From NCBI GenBank assembly GCA_022592445.1, contig JABYQR010000271.1, positions 1 through 63,526 on the forward strand: 63,526 nucleotides of DNA, given 5' to 3'. The stretch's first letter is position 1. Every line of letters starts with the position of its first letter. A program made the position numbers and the translations under genes. The DNA is from Cytidiella melzeri (taxonomy: Eukaryota > Basidiomycota > Agaricomycetes > Polyporales > Irpicaceae). This document shows positions 23,901 through 35,535 of the stretch, piece after piece. The notes beneath the pieces were generated by a model that saw only the letters and a program-made list of their open reading frames with translations, was not told where the DNA came from and ran no database searches.

Positions 23901-24799
23901 AAACAAATGCTTCTTGACGCGAGGTCATTGATAATGTCAGCCTTGACGTCTACGAGCTCGGGAGCATGATAAAGTGCGTGTATGGGCATATAGCGGGATG
24001 TCGTTGAGGTGGGTGGAAGAAAGCGAGAACGGAAAGTCTCTAGTGTCTGAGGCCTTCCTGATATCGATATGCACGTTACATGCGTCACAGCGGATAAATA
24101 TAAGCGAGGGCGAGAGGGCTAGAAGATGATTCCTGTCAAGCACGACAGAGAGTTGAGGATTGACCGTGAACTCACGTAAGCAGTTGTATATCGATCAATC
24201 GCCTGCTGGATTTCCCCACGCGTCGAACCGAAAACAACGAGACTCCAGGTTGCTGCGGGCGAGGCTTCTGCCACAATACCATTCGTCGCGGTGCGCGCGT
24301 GCTGCTCAGAGCGCACGCCCAGCCAGAAGGCAAATCGGAAGACAGAGATGGCATGGGAAATCAACGAAGGTATGTCCTTCGCGCAAGCGATCACGGTGGC
24401 CGCGAGCATACCACTGGAAAATCCGTAGATATCTGAGACGGAGGTACAGTCCTCTTCAGCGCCTAAGGTGTCGTTGGCGTGTGCGAGATAACGAAGGAGC
24501 TGAACAAGGTAAAGATGGATATTGGCAACTATGGCGTTGGATTGGTACCGAAGTGCCAGCTCCAACAATGCGTTCGGTGTAGCAAAATCCGTCACCGTGA
24601 GGCCGCTGTTCTCCTGCTCCTCAGACGACATGGAGCCAAAATCACGCAGAAGCATTTGGTGGCATGCTCGCATAATAGAGTTTGCCAAAGGGGATTGGGC
24701 ATCGTGGAGGGCGGTGTGGATGGTCTGCGAGGACGTAGTCGATGGAATACCTTGCCCGTCAAGAACCAACGACTGTGCAGAGACTGCTTGCCGGGACAT
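17942..24799 (-). CDS. Non-reducing polyketide synthase, SAT-KS-AT-PT-ACP-ACP-TE
   Basis: Ten exons (24176-24799, 23444-24118, 23054-23381, 22807-22991, 22440-22749, 21471-22386, 21215-21415, 18568-21164, 18062-18507, 17942-17995) give 2111 residues. The SAT domain (about 1-380) has GFSSG where the acyl-transfer Cys motif GxCxG is usual. The KS has DTACSSS, EAHGTGT and KANIGHAEA. The AT has [10 protein letters not shown], split by an intron. The PT domain has [17 protein letters not shown] and the partner Asp in [12 protein letters not shown]. Two ACPs carry [12 protein letters not shown] and [12 protein letters not shown]. The TE has GWSVGG (split by an intron), LIDSPHP and GDHFEPF. There are no KR, DH, ER or methyltransferase domains. 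This layout is that of basidiomycete orsellinic-acid-type synthases and would yield a released aromatic acid. The start ATG at 24799 leaves a normal SAT N-terminus (LVLDGQG). Confidence 0.96.
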
Positions 24800-27700
24800 G
24801 GGATCGTTGTGCGAAGCGATGTCGAAGAGTGGTTGAAGGTAGAGTGCGAGCGTAGGTACCAACTAGGTTAGCTGGAAAGCAAAGCTTTGCGTGTTGTTGA
24901 ACGCGTCGACAAAGCAGAGGATAGTCCTAACGTGTCGATGCTTATAAGAGTCATGTCGGAGTGCGAGACTGATAGCATGGACATTCACCAATGAAAATTA
25001 TCTGGATGTGCCTGGACACAAAACAGGGTTTTGGCTGGCAGGTCAAGAATTCGTAAGCGATGCACCAAGACACTGTAACAAAAAAATCAGGACTAGCTCG
25101 ATTAAGAGGTGGTGCTCCGAAAGACAGAATTCTGTGAGAAATGAAATGGAAAATGCAGACATACCTACTACTCGGACGCCGTCAAGGTGTAACGAGTCGG
25201 AATTGATTCTTGTCCGTGTTTTAGAGGGACCGGCGAGGGAACATGGTCAGTATTCGCACCTTGGAGGACATGGCGGTTCGAAGGTAACCTCGGAACGCGC
25301 GAACCAAGTGCTGCGCCAGCGTACTTCTGTGACATCTCGAGAGGGAGGACAGAACTCGCCACCATCAACTTGAATGCCCAAACACGGACAGGTCACGCGC
25401 GTGACATACCATAATTGTGACTGTGACACCAGCAACATCAACGTGATGGGCCCGGCTTCACACCAGTGTGTATTCTCCTTCAAGTTCATGTTGTCGCAGG
25501 AACACACACTGAAAAGCCTGTGAGCTATTGCAGCGTCGTGCCGGAGGAGGTTCAATGGCAAGTCTCTCTTACCAATCTAGTTTGATGAGCGCCTCATGAA
25601 TATGTGTTCGCTGGCAGAGTCTTCATATCACCACAACCGCCACTGCGATGGCCACCAACCATACGAGCAAGCTAAACCACACCGAGGACATTTTCTATCT
25701 TGACGCTCCGAGACTGTCAAACTAGGCATCTTATGCCCGCTGGAATCTCTATTCAACTCGCTTTCAAGTTTTGTTGTGTGACGGTGCCAGCTGAGGAGCC
25801 GTGTACTAGCATTGTAATTACCTGAGCACGGTAAGTCTATCGGATGGTATTACGTAGTTCACGTGTCATATTGATTTTCATGCCCTGGCTAGTTTGCAGC
25901 GTTTGAAACTTGGGAGAGCTCGGCGCGATCCTACTTACGGCACAACTATGATCTTACGCTACTTGGCAGGGAGGAGCCGAGGCTGGATCCTGCGGGCCTT
26001 TGGATCCCCCTGCTGCGCTCACTCATACCCGGCGTGTCACGCTTATTATTTAGGACTTATTCTACCGTGTTGCTTATCGTCAAATAGACCTTGGGCGTGT
26101 GGCAGGGCAACGACGGCAGGACTTAATCTGACTCTCGCACATGTAATGGTCCCATGCGGAGTGTTGTCCGCGCCATCGATATTGCCGAGGCTAAGGATGC
26201 CACGCCGTATGGTTCGCAAGTCAAACCAGCCCGTCAGTACATCATGCATGTTTGACGAACGTGTCGAGCGTCCCGGACAGGATGGGGCATCATCAGTAAG
26301 ACCTTTGTCTCTAACGAAGAATGTACTAATTGTTACTCTCACTCTCCATTGCCCAGTTCGAATACTCAAGCCAATCCTCTCTGCGGGTGACCTGTAGATG
26401 TTTCACGACCATAGCCGGCGTACTATACAGCACTGTTGACAACCTCGGCACCATGGTGAACCCGGACTGAAACCCATGGAAATCACGGATGTTGTTCGAC
26501 ATAGGAAATATGACTTCGGCAACGCTGTCCTTGCGTTTCGCAATTGCCCGAAAAGCGCTCGTGGAACGACTAAAGCTGAGCAACTACGAGCAGTCATTAC
26601 TAGTCACAGAGCTCAGCGTCAACCTTAATTCTAGAGACCGTGAAGAGGACAACTACGCACCGGACATTCGTGGCGTCAGACTCGGTCAGAGTCCCAGCAG
26701 GTTGGCGCTATTCAGCGATCGCGGTTGCTATGCAGCTGGCCTGCCCTGTCCATGAGGCAGGATCGAAGTCGCAACATTATACGTGTTCAGTGCCTTACTC
26801 CTCTTTTATCACGTTCACATGAAACTAACGTTAGTCTCCGGACTACCTATGTACGTACAATGCACCATCCTCCATAGGGCAGATTGTAACTTCGGCTTCA
26901 AACGTTTATTTGCGCTACTGTATTGGTGACAGACGCGTTGGCTAACGGATTGTCTAGCTCGGAAGTCCCCTTTCGTCCCCACCGGAACATTCACCTTCAA
27001 TTTCGACTGCATGCCATCCGAATACATGATGTTCCTGACTAGCAGCCCTCGGAGACGGAGGCGCTGTCCCGGGGAGCATCTGTTGCAATGTGTTAGGGTG
27101 CACGTCAGTAGACGCCATTCTCCCTGAACCTTGTAGCGTATATTTACTGTATTGCCATACCAGCGCAGATCACTTGTGGAGCCCTGTGGTATTCCTGGAC
27201 TATATTCTAGGACATGACAACTATCAGCCGACCATGCCTAGCAAGAATTTCCGGCCCTTCTCATACTTGTGCTATCGGAGACATCTGAGCGCAAGTTTGT
27301 TGCCTAGCTGCATCGGGCTTGACGTCCGCGAAACAATGACTGGCCACCCCTTGGTTATAATCATTAGCCCGCGAATTTTCAACATCACCCCCGACAGTCG
27401 CGGTACCGGACGATGCGCAGTGGCAACACCAGCTGCCAAACGTCAACATACGTCGATTCGACAGTCAGACCCAAGGCGCTCATTTCCGACTGGTCGGGTC
27501 CCCCAACGTCTGAATTGGTTTCAGGACTTCACATACTAGCATTCTCAGCCTATCTTGGAGGAAAAGCATGTCTCACCCGTTAGATCCCGTAGCTTTACGG
27601 TAAGCCACGCAGCCATCATTATCTGTGGCACGGATATATCGCTCATCATTCCTCACCCTAGGCAATATCTTCGGCCTAGCTGTGTTACATCTGACTGACT

Positions 27701-28568
27701 TCGAAAAAAGGCATTCTTAAACAACCTCTGTCGTCATCAGGCATGCACTCCGAGAGCTAATTCGTACTAAACAACTCATGCGATGCGCGATTACGGAACT
27801 ACGAGCCGGGTGCGTTGCTTTGAGTATCGCATACATAACATCACTGTAACCGCAGCAGTGGCCGGAAAATTTTTTAATCTGGCACTTTCACGCAAGGCAA
27901 TAAGTGTTGCAGACCTACTCAGGTCGCACATGCGATTTCTAGGGGTCCTAAAGCTTGGCAAAACGCTGTAATGTGAGTGATACGTGTTTATCGGTGGTCG
28001 TTGGGAATCTATACTTATCTAGTCCTGTCCATTCTCGCTTTTAAGCTCACGTCCAGTTCAGTCACTCTGTGTGATTGATTGTCTGGTGGCAGATCGTACA
28101 CGCCGAAAGGCTGAACGATGGTTTGGGCAAGCCAAACGAGTGAAAGGATACGCGAAATGAGCTCGGAAGGCTGCACGGGTGGTATTCGATGATCCCGCCA
28201 CTGTACTCCTTGAGATGGACGTGTGGAAGCAGCGTGAATGCAGACTCGTTGAGCGCCTCAGTACGCCTCAGGCCTGTCAGCTGTACTACTGTGTCCCGTG
28301 AAAGTGCAGCATATGGATGTTGCTTTGATGTTTTCACTTTGTGGATTGCTAGACAAGCAAGGCTGCTATCCCGGTGTATCGATCAGTTCCCTTCGGTAGG
28401 TTCAAGCGCAAAGTCTGCATTCCCACAGAGCAAATAGAGATTATTTCATAAGCCAACATATGCAATGCTTACGCGTTACCTCGAATCAGCTTACGACGAC
28501 AAAATGATTTTGGTAGAGTAGGAAGGCAACAGCACTTATAGATGCCAATGGACAAATCCAGTACTATT
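24800..28568. other. 3.8 kb without a recognisable gene, upstream of the PKS
   Basis: The first several hundred bases should hold the PKS promoter. Beyond that, open frames reach about 165 codons (25894-26397, +) and 107 codons (26046-26369, -). None has a domain, signal peptide or coherent intron pattern. The minus-strand frame 26326-26583 looks weakly protein-like (charged C-terminus) and could be a gene relic, but I cannot name it. No tRNA, TIR or LTR found. Confidence 0.45.
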
Positions 28569-28653
28569 GGGCACATGGTGTAGTTGGTTATCACATCCGC
28601 TTAGCATTGAATGCGCCTGCGGGGGGTGCTGGGTTCAATTCCCAGTGTGTCCA
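28569..28653 (+). tRNA. tRNA-Ala(AGC) with an 11-nt intron
   Basis: The acceptor stem GGGCACA pairs with TGTGTCC and includes the G3-U70 wobble pair that identifies alanine tRNAs. The discriminator base is A (28653). The B-box/T-arm GGTTCAATTCC is perfect. The anticodon arm pairs TCCGC with GCGGG around TT-AGC-A. An intron of 11 nt follows the base after the anticodon, which is the canonical position. The mature length is 74 nt. Confidence 0.92.
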
Positions 28654-28673
28654 TATGATATCAATCCACAAGC

Positions 28674-28678
28674 TTTTT
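28674..28678 (+). terminator. Pol III terminator of tRNA-Ala(AGC)
   Basis: A run of five T residues lies 20 nt past the tRNA 3' end, the standard RNA polymerase III stop signal. Confidence 0.75.
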
Positions 28679-28851
28679 CTGGATTTCCAAGCGAGCTGTG
28701 TGAGCATGAGTTAGCATAGTCCACTTCAGCTTTCAAAGGACCCAAACTGCAGTAATTGCACCGCGCTTGCGCACGGAACGCTACACAGCGCACACGCCTC
28801 TACGAGAGAATCATGCTGTCGACGATGAATAATTGTTACAATTACGATAAT

Positions 28852-30390
28852 TCAGCTATCTACCATCTCGATGTCCTTCCCACCTATCTTCCTTGCCACC
28901 GGTATATCCTCAGCATCGCCTCCCGCCAGCAACGCCTCTGCAGCAACGCGAATAGAGGCGATTTTTTCTCGCATGATCTTGACAGCTTCAGGGAGGAGGC
29001 GTTCCGGTTCATATGGACCTTCAGACTCCACGCTGACTAAAGAGGCAGAAACGTGAGCAAGTGAGCAGGCGTGAATATGCGTTTCGCTCACAGATGAACC
29101 AATCCCGTATCCTTTTCAGCTCGACGCAGCCAGCAAATTCTTCATGCCGAAGAACCTCTCGTGACACGCTGTCATTTCGCATTCCTTGCTCGTCGATCGA
29201 CACCTGCATTTGCAAGGCTTTAGTAACCATGGCGGCTTATGTGTCGGAACTGGCGGCATCACCTTGTTGTTCTTTCCTATTTTGACGACGCCAGGACTGA
29301 AACAACTAGCGAACTTTTTCGCCAAGTGCGGAGGGATCGGTTTCTCGGGGTTTAAGATGATGAGAGGGTGCAGTCGATACGAAGCGGTAGCTGTAGAAGA
29401 TATTCATGGTCAGAATGCTGCACAAACAGGGCTAAATGGGCTTACCGACTGGACTCCACTTTGCATGTTCCTTGCCTACGTTCTTGGTTGCATGGAGCTC
29501 CATGTCGATCTCTTGTCCTGGACGCATTTTTGCGAGGACGATGTTCTAGCAACGTTAGAAGTAGAAGCGTTAGACCATCACAAACCCTGGCAGACATAAC
29601 GACTATCATGTACTTTGTTTGTCGGAGCCGGGGGCTTGTCTGCAAACACGACCTCTTGCTCTCCTTGAGGGACCCACACCAAATCCCCGCTTTTGACTTC
29701 ATCGTTGATGTACTCCTTCCCACTCCCCCTTGGTGCCCTCGAGCATTCCGCTTTCAGCCTTTTTTGTCGCATGGTTATGAGTGATCGACATGACGAGAAC
29801 CAAAAGTACCGTGGTGCACGTACTGGAAGACAATGGTGTTCCTGTCATTCGGTGAAGCATTAATTCCCGTCGGCGTGCGATACTCCATCAAGGCTGGATC
29901 TACGTTCAGCGGGACGAGACCGAGCCGTTGTGCGAGAATCTCGTCGTGTATGACTGAAGTGTTGTTCCACACGTACACATGTTCAATCGCGAGTGTTGGC
30001 ACCTGAGAGTGTCATGTGACTCTTTCAGAGGGATGCAGCAGTGGGATTAAGTACCTCAGCGATGAGTATCCTCCGAAACGCGTTAGCTATTGAGGCATCC
30101 ACTCCGACGAGGTCAAATTCTATCGAACGCTGAGATAGCCGATGTACTTTTACTCGTAGATTCTATTTCACAGCGCAACGATTGTCAGCAACATGTCATT
30201 AACACCACCCTCCAAATACGATGCGCACCCGTTTAAAAACGTCTAGGTTCCAGCTGTGGTCCTCGTTCGGATAATGCCCTGGGTATTCTGTGCTTGAGAC
30301 ATCAGAGATACGCTCTGCGTGTATCCCTACGTGTCGTCTTGAGTTGTAAGCAGACTGTGGCAGGGCGTTCGAAGAGGACGAAGGAGACAT
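28852..30390 (-). CDS. RPC40: RNA polymerases I and III subunit AC40/RPAC1
   Basis: Eight exons (30229-30390, 30055-30162, 29824-30002, 29614-29758, 29446-29545, 29263-29390, 29092-29203, 28852-29036) give 372 residues, close to the family size of about 340. It is the alpha-like subunit shared by Pol I and Pol III, which pairs with AC19 in the assembly platform. Diagnostic stretches are [40 protein letters not shown], the substrate-channel part [13 protein letters not shown] with [10 protein letters not shown], and the C-terminal [12 protein letters not shown]. The exon 3-4 junction was set by the GTACGT donor, which restores FQLKAEC. The N-terminus is about 30 residues longer and Ser-rich compared with yeast. 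Two tRNA-Ala genes, themselves Pol III products, flank it at 28569 and 30861. Confidence 0.96.
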
Positions 30391-30743
30391 TCTAGTTTTT
30401 TGGATTTCACAAAGCTCATGTGCAATTTACTGTCACAGTCACTGCGTTGAGGCGTTCCGTCACGCGCGAGACTCAGTGTGCAAATTCCATAACACTGTTG
30501 CATTGCACAGTCAGCTATATCGTATAGTTTGAATCAGCACTATTTTTAAAAGGTCCTGGCATGATATTCTGACAAAACTTTACTGTACTTACTGCAAACC
30601 ACACACCCACCGTGCTAGTACACAGAAGGAAAAAACTGCTCTCGTGGTGACGTCTGGCCAATTGCACGCTTTACGTTACACAAAAGCATGCTCTGATACA
30701 ACGCTAGTCGAGCACCTCAGGCTCAGGGTGACAGTCCTCCCAC
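30391..30743. other. RPC40 promoter side, no gene
   Basis: This stretch lies between the RPC40 start codon and the minus-strand tRNA-Ala. It is AT-rich near 30540 (TTTTTAAAAGG) and has no coding signal. Confidence 0.4.
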
Positions 30744-30748
30744 AAAAA
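30744..30748 (-). terminator. Pol III terminator of tRNA-Ala(CGC)
   Basis: On the minus strand this is a T5 run 20 nt downstream of the tRNA, matching the spacing seen at the sister tRNA-Ala. Confidence 0.72.
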
Positions 30749-30767
30749 CAAAGCGACAACTTGAACA

Positions 30768-30861
30768 TGGACACACTGGGAATTGAACCCAGCACCCCCC
30801 GCAAACACAAAGCAATGCAATCATGCGAAGCGGGTGTGATAACCAACTACACCATGTGCCC
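30768..30861 (-). tRNA. tRNA-Ala(CGC) with a 20-nt intron
   Basis: On the minus strand the acceptor stem, D-arm and T-arm match those of the AGC gene at 28569, including the G3-U70 alanine identity pair. The anticodon arm is CCCGC/GCGGG with TT-CGC-A, and the intron after that A is 20 nt. Mature length is again 74 nt. It is an isoacceptor paralogue whose intron sequence has diverged completely while the body is nearly identical. Confidence 0.92.
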
Positions 30862-31142
30862 GCAAGACAAGCTGCACTACACGCAGGCAGAAACCGTGTC
30901 AACCGCCCCAGAGAACATTTTTCATTCACAACTTTCCGTGGCGATGAATCACCTCACTAGCGTGTGGACATCTTTCAGTTCGAGTATTGAGCAAAGCACG
31001 GATGATAGTATCGGATGACCATCGATACGTAGAGGATGAGGGGTACTGTACAAAAATACATGGGTGGGGTATGAACTACACAAAACGTCGCAGTCATAAC
31101 AAACATCAAAATCTGAAATCCAAAAGTCGTGAACAGGTACAC

Positions 31143-33207
31143 TCAAGCCTTTTCTTCGTAATGCTCATCGCGCTGCGAAACAAAACAAAACCGTCAGCAT
31201 GACATCCTTCAAGCTCCACATCCAACAGAACAAAACAAAAGCTCACCGAATCGGCCGCATCATCACTCTTCAGCTCCCTCTTCACCTGCTCCAACGTCTT
31301 CTCACCCACATGTCTGTCAATCTTCCACGCACTGAAGATATGTCCCTGCGCAAACACCTCCTCGATCTCCTCCAACGTCCTGCCCGCCGTCTCAGGGAAG
31401 CAGAACAGTATGTGCACAAACGCCGCAAAGTTGAACGCTCCAAAGATAAAGTACGTCTTGTAGCCGATGTTGGCCAGACCGGGGGGTACAGCCCACGCGA
31501 GCGCAAAATTGAACAGCCAATTCGTGGCGGTAGCGACAGAGACGGCTTTGGCGCGGACGCGCATGGGGAAAATCTCGGCGGGGTACGTCCACGACACGGG
31601 ACCCATCGTGATGGCGAAGGAGCAAACAAAGAGGTAGGAGCAGACGATGACGCCCTTGGTGACACTGTCGTGGCCGGTGATAACCCACACAGCTGCAGAG
31701 TTTTTGTAAGCACGGAGAAGGGAGGAAGTGGGTAAGAAGGGAGAAACGCTTACCTGAACCGTCAACTGTGCCCCACTCTCCGAAGCCGCCTTGAAGACCT
31801 CCGACGAGCATGAGCCAAAAGCCCATCAGGAAAGTGCCGATGAGGAGCATGGGACGACGACCCCATCGGTCAATGTAGATGATAGCGGGGACTACGCAGG
31901 AAAGGATCGCGTTCAGGATCACAGAAAAAACCAAACGAAGAACAAGAAGCACGTACTCGTGAAGACAACGTTCAAGACGTACTGAACAGAGTCAGCAATC
32001 AAGTTACCACGACGTCCAGTCAGACCAGCACCCTGGAACACATAGATGATATAGTACATCATGATGTTCATACCAGAAAGCTGAGACCACATTTGCAGGG
32101 AGGCACCGAGACCAACACGACGGACGATACCAGGCTTGAGAAGGTCGAGGTACGACTTTGCTCCCTCGGTACGCTCGAACTGGACTTGACCCTTAATTTC
32201 GGCGTACTCGAGTTGCACGAGTTCGTTGGTGTGGTCACCCTTGCCGTGCAAGTCGGCGAGGATCTCGAGGGCCTCGGCGTCACGGTCGTGGTCCATGAGC
32301 CAACGAGGTGACTGTTCGTCAAAGAGCGCGTATTACTGATTAGTGATCCAAAGTCAGATGGGCTCAGCGAAAAAAGCATACCTCTGGGAAGACCATCATA
32401 CCAAGCGACAATATGATAGCAGGAATCATTTGGAGACCCCAAGGGATACGGAAGGAGGCGTCCCCGTTGATATACGAACATCCGAATTCGACAAAGTATT
32501 GCAGCAAGATACCCCAAGTGATAGACCATTGTTGCATCGAAACGAGACGGCCACGGATGGCGGGTGCGGTGATCTCAGATTGATACAGAGGGACGATTGC
32601 AGAGGCCAAGCCGACTGCGATACCGGAGATAATACGACCGACAACGAGCATACCGCGATCCTTGAAACACATTCACGTATTAGCAAAAATTCACGATTGA
32701 ACGTTGACGGTGTGGTCGTGACATACCACTGCAGCACATTGCAAGATACTGCCGAGGACCCAAATCCAACCGGATATAATGACGACCTTCTTACGACCAA
32801 TTCTGTCTGCGAGCCAACTGACGGCGAGGGAGCCGACGAATGAGCCAGCGGGCATAGCAGCGACGATGGCACCCTGGGCGTTTGAGCCTGGATTGCCGAA
32901 TGTGTTCTTGTACGCGTCGTTCTGGAGGAGATTCTCAGAAATTACTAGGCACGCAAATAGGTACAGGTGGCTTACGCTCAAGACACCGGACATGGACGAG
33001 ATGTCCAAGCCGAAGAGACCTCCACCAATACATGCGAATGAGCCCACAATGTACTAGAGAACAAGGGAGTGAGTATTGTGGGCACTGAATGAATATTAGT
33101 AGACACTCACAGGGTTCGAGGCAATTGCTGCATTGTACTAGCAAAGCGCTGCGGGTGAGCCCATCGTCGGTCAAATAAACGAGCACACAACGTACGCCTT
33201 TGCCCAT
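31143..33207 (-). CDS. MFS hexose/sugar transporter
   Basis: Nine exons (33196-33207, 33111-33137, 32976-33053, 32727-32921, 32382-32660, 31957-32311, 31754-31891, 31247-31692, 31143-31172) give 519 residues. The first two exons are only 12 and 27 nt and yield MGKGYNAAIASNP. The protein has the sugar-porter signatures GGLFGLDISSMSG, ADRIGRKK, PESPRWLM (across an intron), IDRWGRRP, WTYPAEIFPMRVRA and PETAGRTLEEIEEVF, and a 12-helix hydrophobicity pattern. It should move hexoses across the plasma membrane by proton symport or facilitated diffusion. Specificity is not readable. The C-terminal tail is charged and ends DEHYEEKA. Confidence 0.95.
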
Positions 33208-34349
33208 CTTGGATAACCACACGCTTCAGTCGACTCTGCAGGAGGAGTGAGAAGGACAGCCAGTCGAGAGAAGCTGTTGGCTGTCGCTATCGCACAACTT
33301 TATACAAAAACCCACAGACGAGTAGCGGGCCGAGTGTTGTGCACATTCCGGAAGCGACAAGTGTGCAAGGTCGGACCTTCTGACATACACTGTTATGAGG
33401 GTTCTGATGGGAGAATGCGCATGTGTTAAGAAAGTAACTGGAGGAGGTGGTCAGCAGACCACAGCAAGTCGAAGTGACGCAGTCAACCGACCAGTTCGCA
33501 TTCTGTGCCCTGGCGTTTAGTTTGAAACCTACCCCACCTCCCCCAGACGGCCATCAATCAATTGGCTGGCATCTGGAACCCACGAAGATATTCCGAAGGT
33601 GCATTGAACATGCGAGATATTGCGTCACGTAACGCTCCCATCCCACGGTCCGGGGAAGCCGTGGTTTGAATGCTTGCAAGAAGAGTACGTACAGCCCAGA
33701 GACAACTAGCCAGAACTCGAACTCACATTTGCGGGGGTGTTCCCCGCCAGTGTGCGACGATTGGTCGAAAATGGGTGCATAGGCTTTCCAACGGCCGGGT
33801 TGATTGCCCGAGATATCGCTCTAGGTTTGGAACAAACGGGGTGTTGCCCGCGCGCTCGGGAGTTTTGTTCAACAGTATGATTGTAGGCGGGACAATCATC
33901 CTGTAACGCTCACCAAGGTGAAGCACATGGTCAGATGGAACACTCACCGACGTCAAGCACATGGTCAAAGGCAATCGCGCCGTCTGCTCAATGGTGCAGG
34001 CCAGTGCGAATGATTTTTGCTGTATACCAGAGCATGGCAAGTAAAGCGCTGTTGGGCTGTATCGCGCGAGGGTGGAAGAGGCACAAGGTACAGGTGGGAA
34101 GGAAGAATGTGTTTTCAACATTCAGGCTATAAGCCATAGCTGTATTGAATACAATTCCTAAATCGAACACGACGATCGTAAGCTGCACATCATCAAGACA
34201 GCCGCGAAACCAACTCACCATTTCATTGTGCCCTGGATCGTCTACATAAACGATGAGCAATGTACTTGGGGGTCTACGCATATCCGTATACACCGCGTTC
34301 CAAGATTGAGCAAAGGGGTATTCTCATTAGCGTGAGGTTAGATGTAAGT
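33208..34349. other. 1.1-kb intergenic region, no gene recognised
   Basis: It holds the transporter promoter near 33208 and the 3' region of the lyase gene. Two minus-strand frames of 100-130 codons (33723-34121, 33988-34293) are open but show no family signature, so I leave them uncalled. Confidence 0.4.
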
Positions 34350-35535
34350 TCACAGCTCATCGCGAAGAGCAGCATTCGACTGGGGTTGTGTCATGATTGC
34401 TCCAGATATACTCATGAACCACGCTCGCTGGTGCTTGGGGGACGCCCACTCTGGCGAATGCCCTACAAGAATTTTCGGCAAGCATGAAAGGGCAGTGAGA
34501 AAGATGAAGACGAAGAGATGATGCATAACACATACCACCAAAAAATGTCTGAAAATGCATTCCCTGGACGTACGCCTCCGGGGCCTCTTCATCGCGAAAG
34601 ATCAATCCTGTAGCATGTATGACGCTTCGGCCGTCGATGTATACCTCAATTTCGCCTGCATTATATGCAATTGAACGATGTGTCAAGGGCACCCTACAGA
34701 GAATGTACCGACCGTCCGCCGTTCCGACATTGTTCATCTTCAACCGTTCTGCCACAGCTGTCCATCTCCCTGGAATAAACTTCCATGCGCCTCTGCCGAC
34801 TGAAAATCCGTAGTCGGGGTGTTGGATGGAACGTGGTGGAACGGACAAGAGAGAGTGGGTGTTTGAAGGGGTTTGAGGGAGGTAGGCGTATAGCTCCGCT
34901 GTAGCGTTCTCTCTGCGCAACCAGTGAGCGTGCGGGGGAGGACGTGTTTACTACCGAAGCAACTGACCGCCACATGAGGCGAAGGTTGAAGCATTTGCAG
35001 CGATCGGATTGTCGACCACCAGTGCAACCGTACGCAGAGTCGCCTGTACCCCCAACTAGCATACTATGTGAGCAAAGTGTCCCATCGATAGGTCAGAGTA
35101 GCAGCACGTACACATTCCAGGCAACTTGCCGCCCTTTCCCCACTCCCAGTCCTCCTGGAACATCACCTCGTAAGCCATGACCACCTCTGTCGGTTTCTCG
35201 CTCTTCAACCGCTCATGGAATGCTTTCGGTCCGTTCATGTAAAACCCGAACCCTCCAGCTGGGGCTGACTTGTTCCCGGGGTTGATACTGTCTGCGGGGA
35301 AGTCTGCCTGCCATGCCTGCAGTCTCGGAAAGACGACGTTGTTGGCGTCGGTAGGGTGCGGAGGTGTGACGACGGGGTGGGAGGTCTGGGAGGATACTTT
35401 GTGTACGCCGAGGGCTTTGTCTGCGAGAGCGACGTGGGCGACGTTGGGGAGATCGATGGTGGGACAGGTCGTGAAGCCTGTGAGTATGCGAGAAGGTGCG
35501 ATTGGGAAGAGAGGGTTCAGGTTGGTTGAAGACAT
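34350..35535 (-). CDS. Polysaccharide lyase family 14-like protein
   Basis: Five exons (35112-35535, 34968-35055, 34713-34912, 34536-34655, 34350-34462) give 314 residues. The beta-jelly-roll PL14 pattern is clear: YEVMFQEDWEWGKGGKLPG, then FGGTGDSAYGCTGG, RLMWRENATAELYAYLP, KFIPGRWTAVAERLKMN, GEIEVYIDG, HFQTFFGGHSPEWASP and WFMSISG. Such enzymes cleave uronic-acid polysaccharides (alginate, glucuronan) by beta-elimination and are normally secreted. This model starts at ATG 35535 with no signal peptide. A stop lies directly upstream in frame, and a signal-peptide-like frame (start 35729) overlaps in a different frame without a matching splice. The protein may be cytosolic, or the true 5' end uses an exon I could not join. 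Confidence 0.85.

Noticed and set aside
25247..25561. Hydrophobin-like cysteine pattern on the minus strand
   Set aside because: A few Cys residues and a PIT triplet resemble the hydrophobin core, but the CC pair and eight-Cys spacing are absent and there is no signal peptide.
33723..34293. Two overlapping minus-strand frames of 100-130 codons
   Set aside because: Neither shows a family signature, and they cannot be spliced together in phase.
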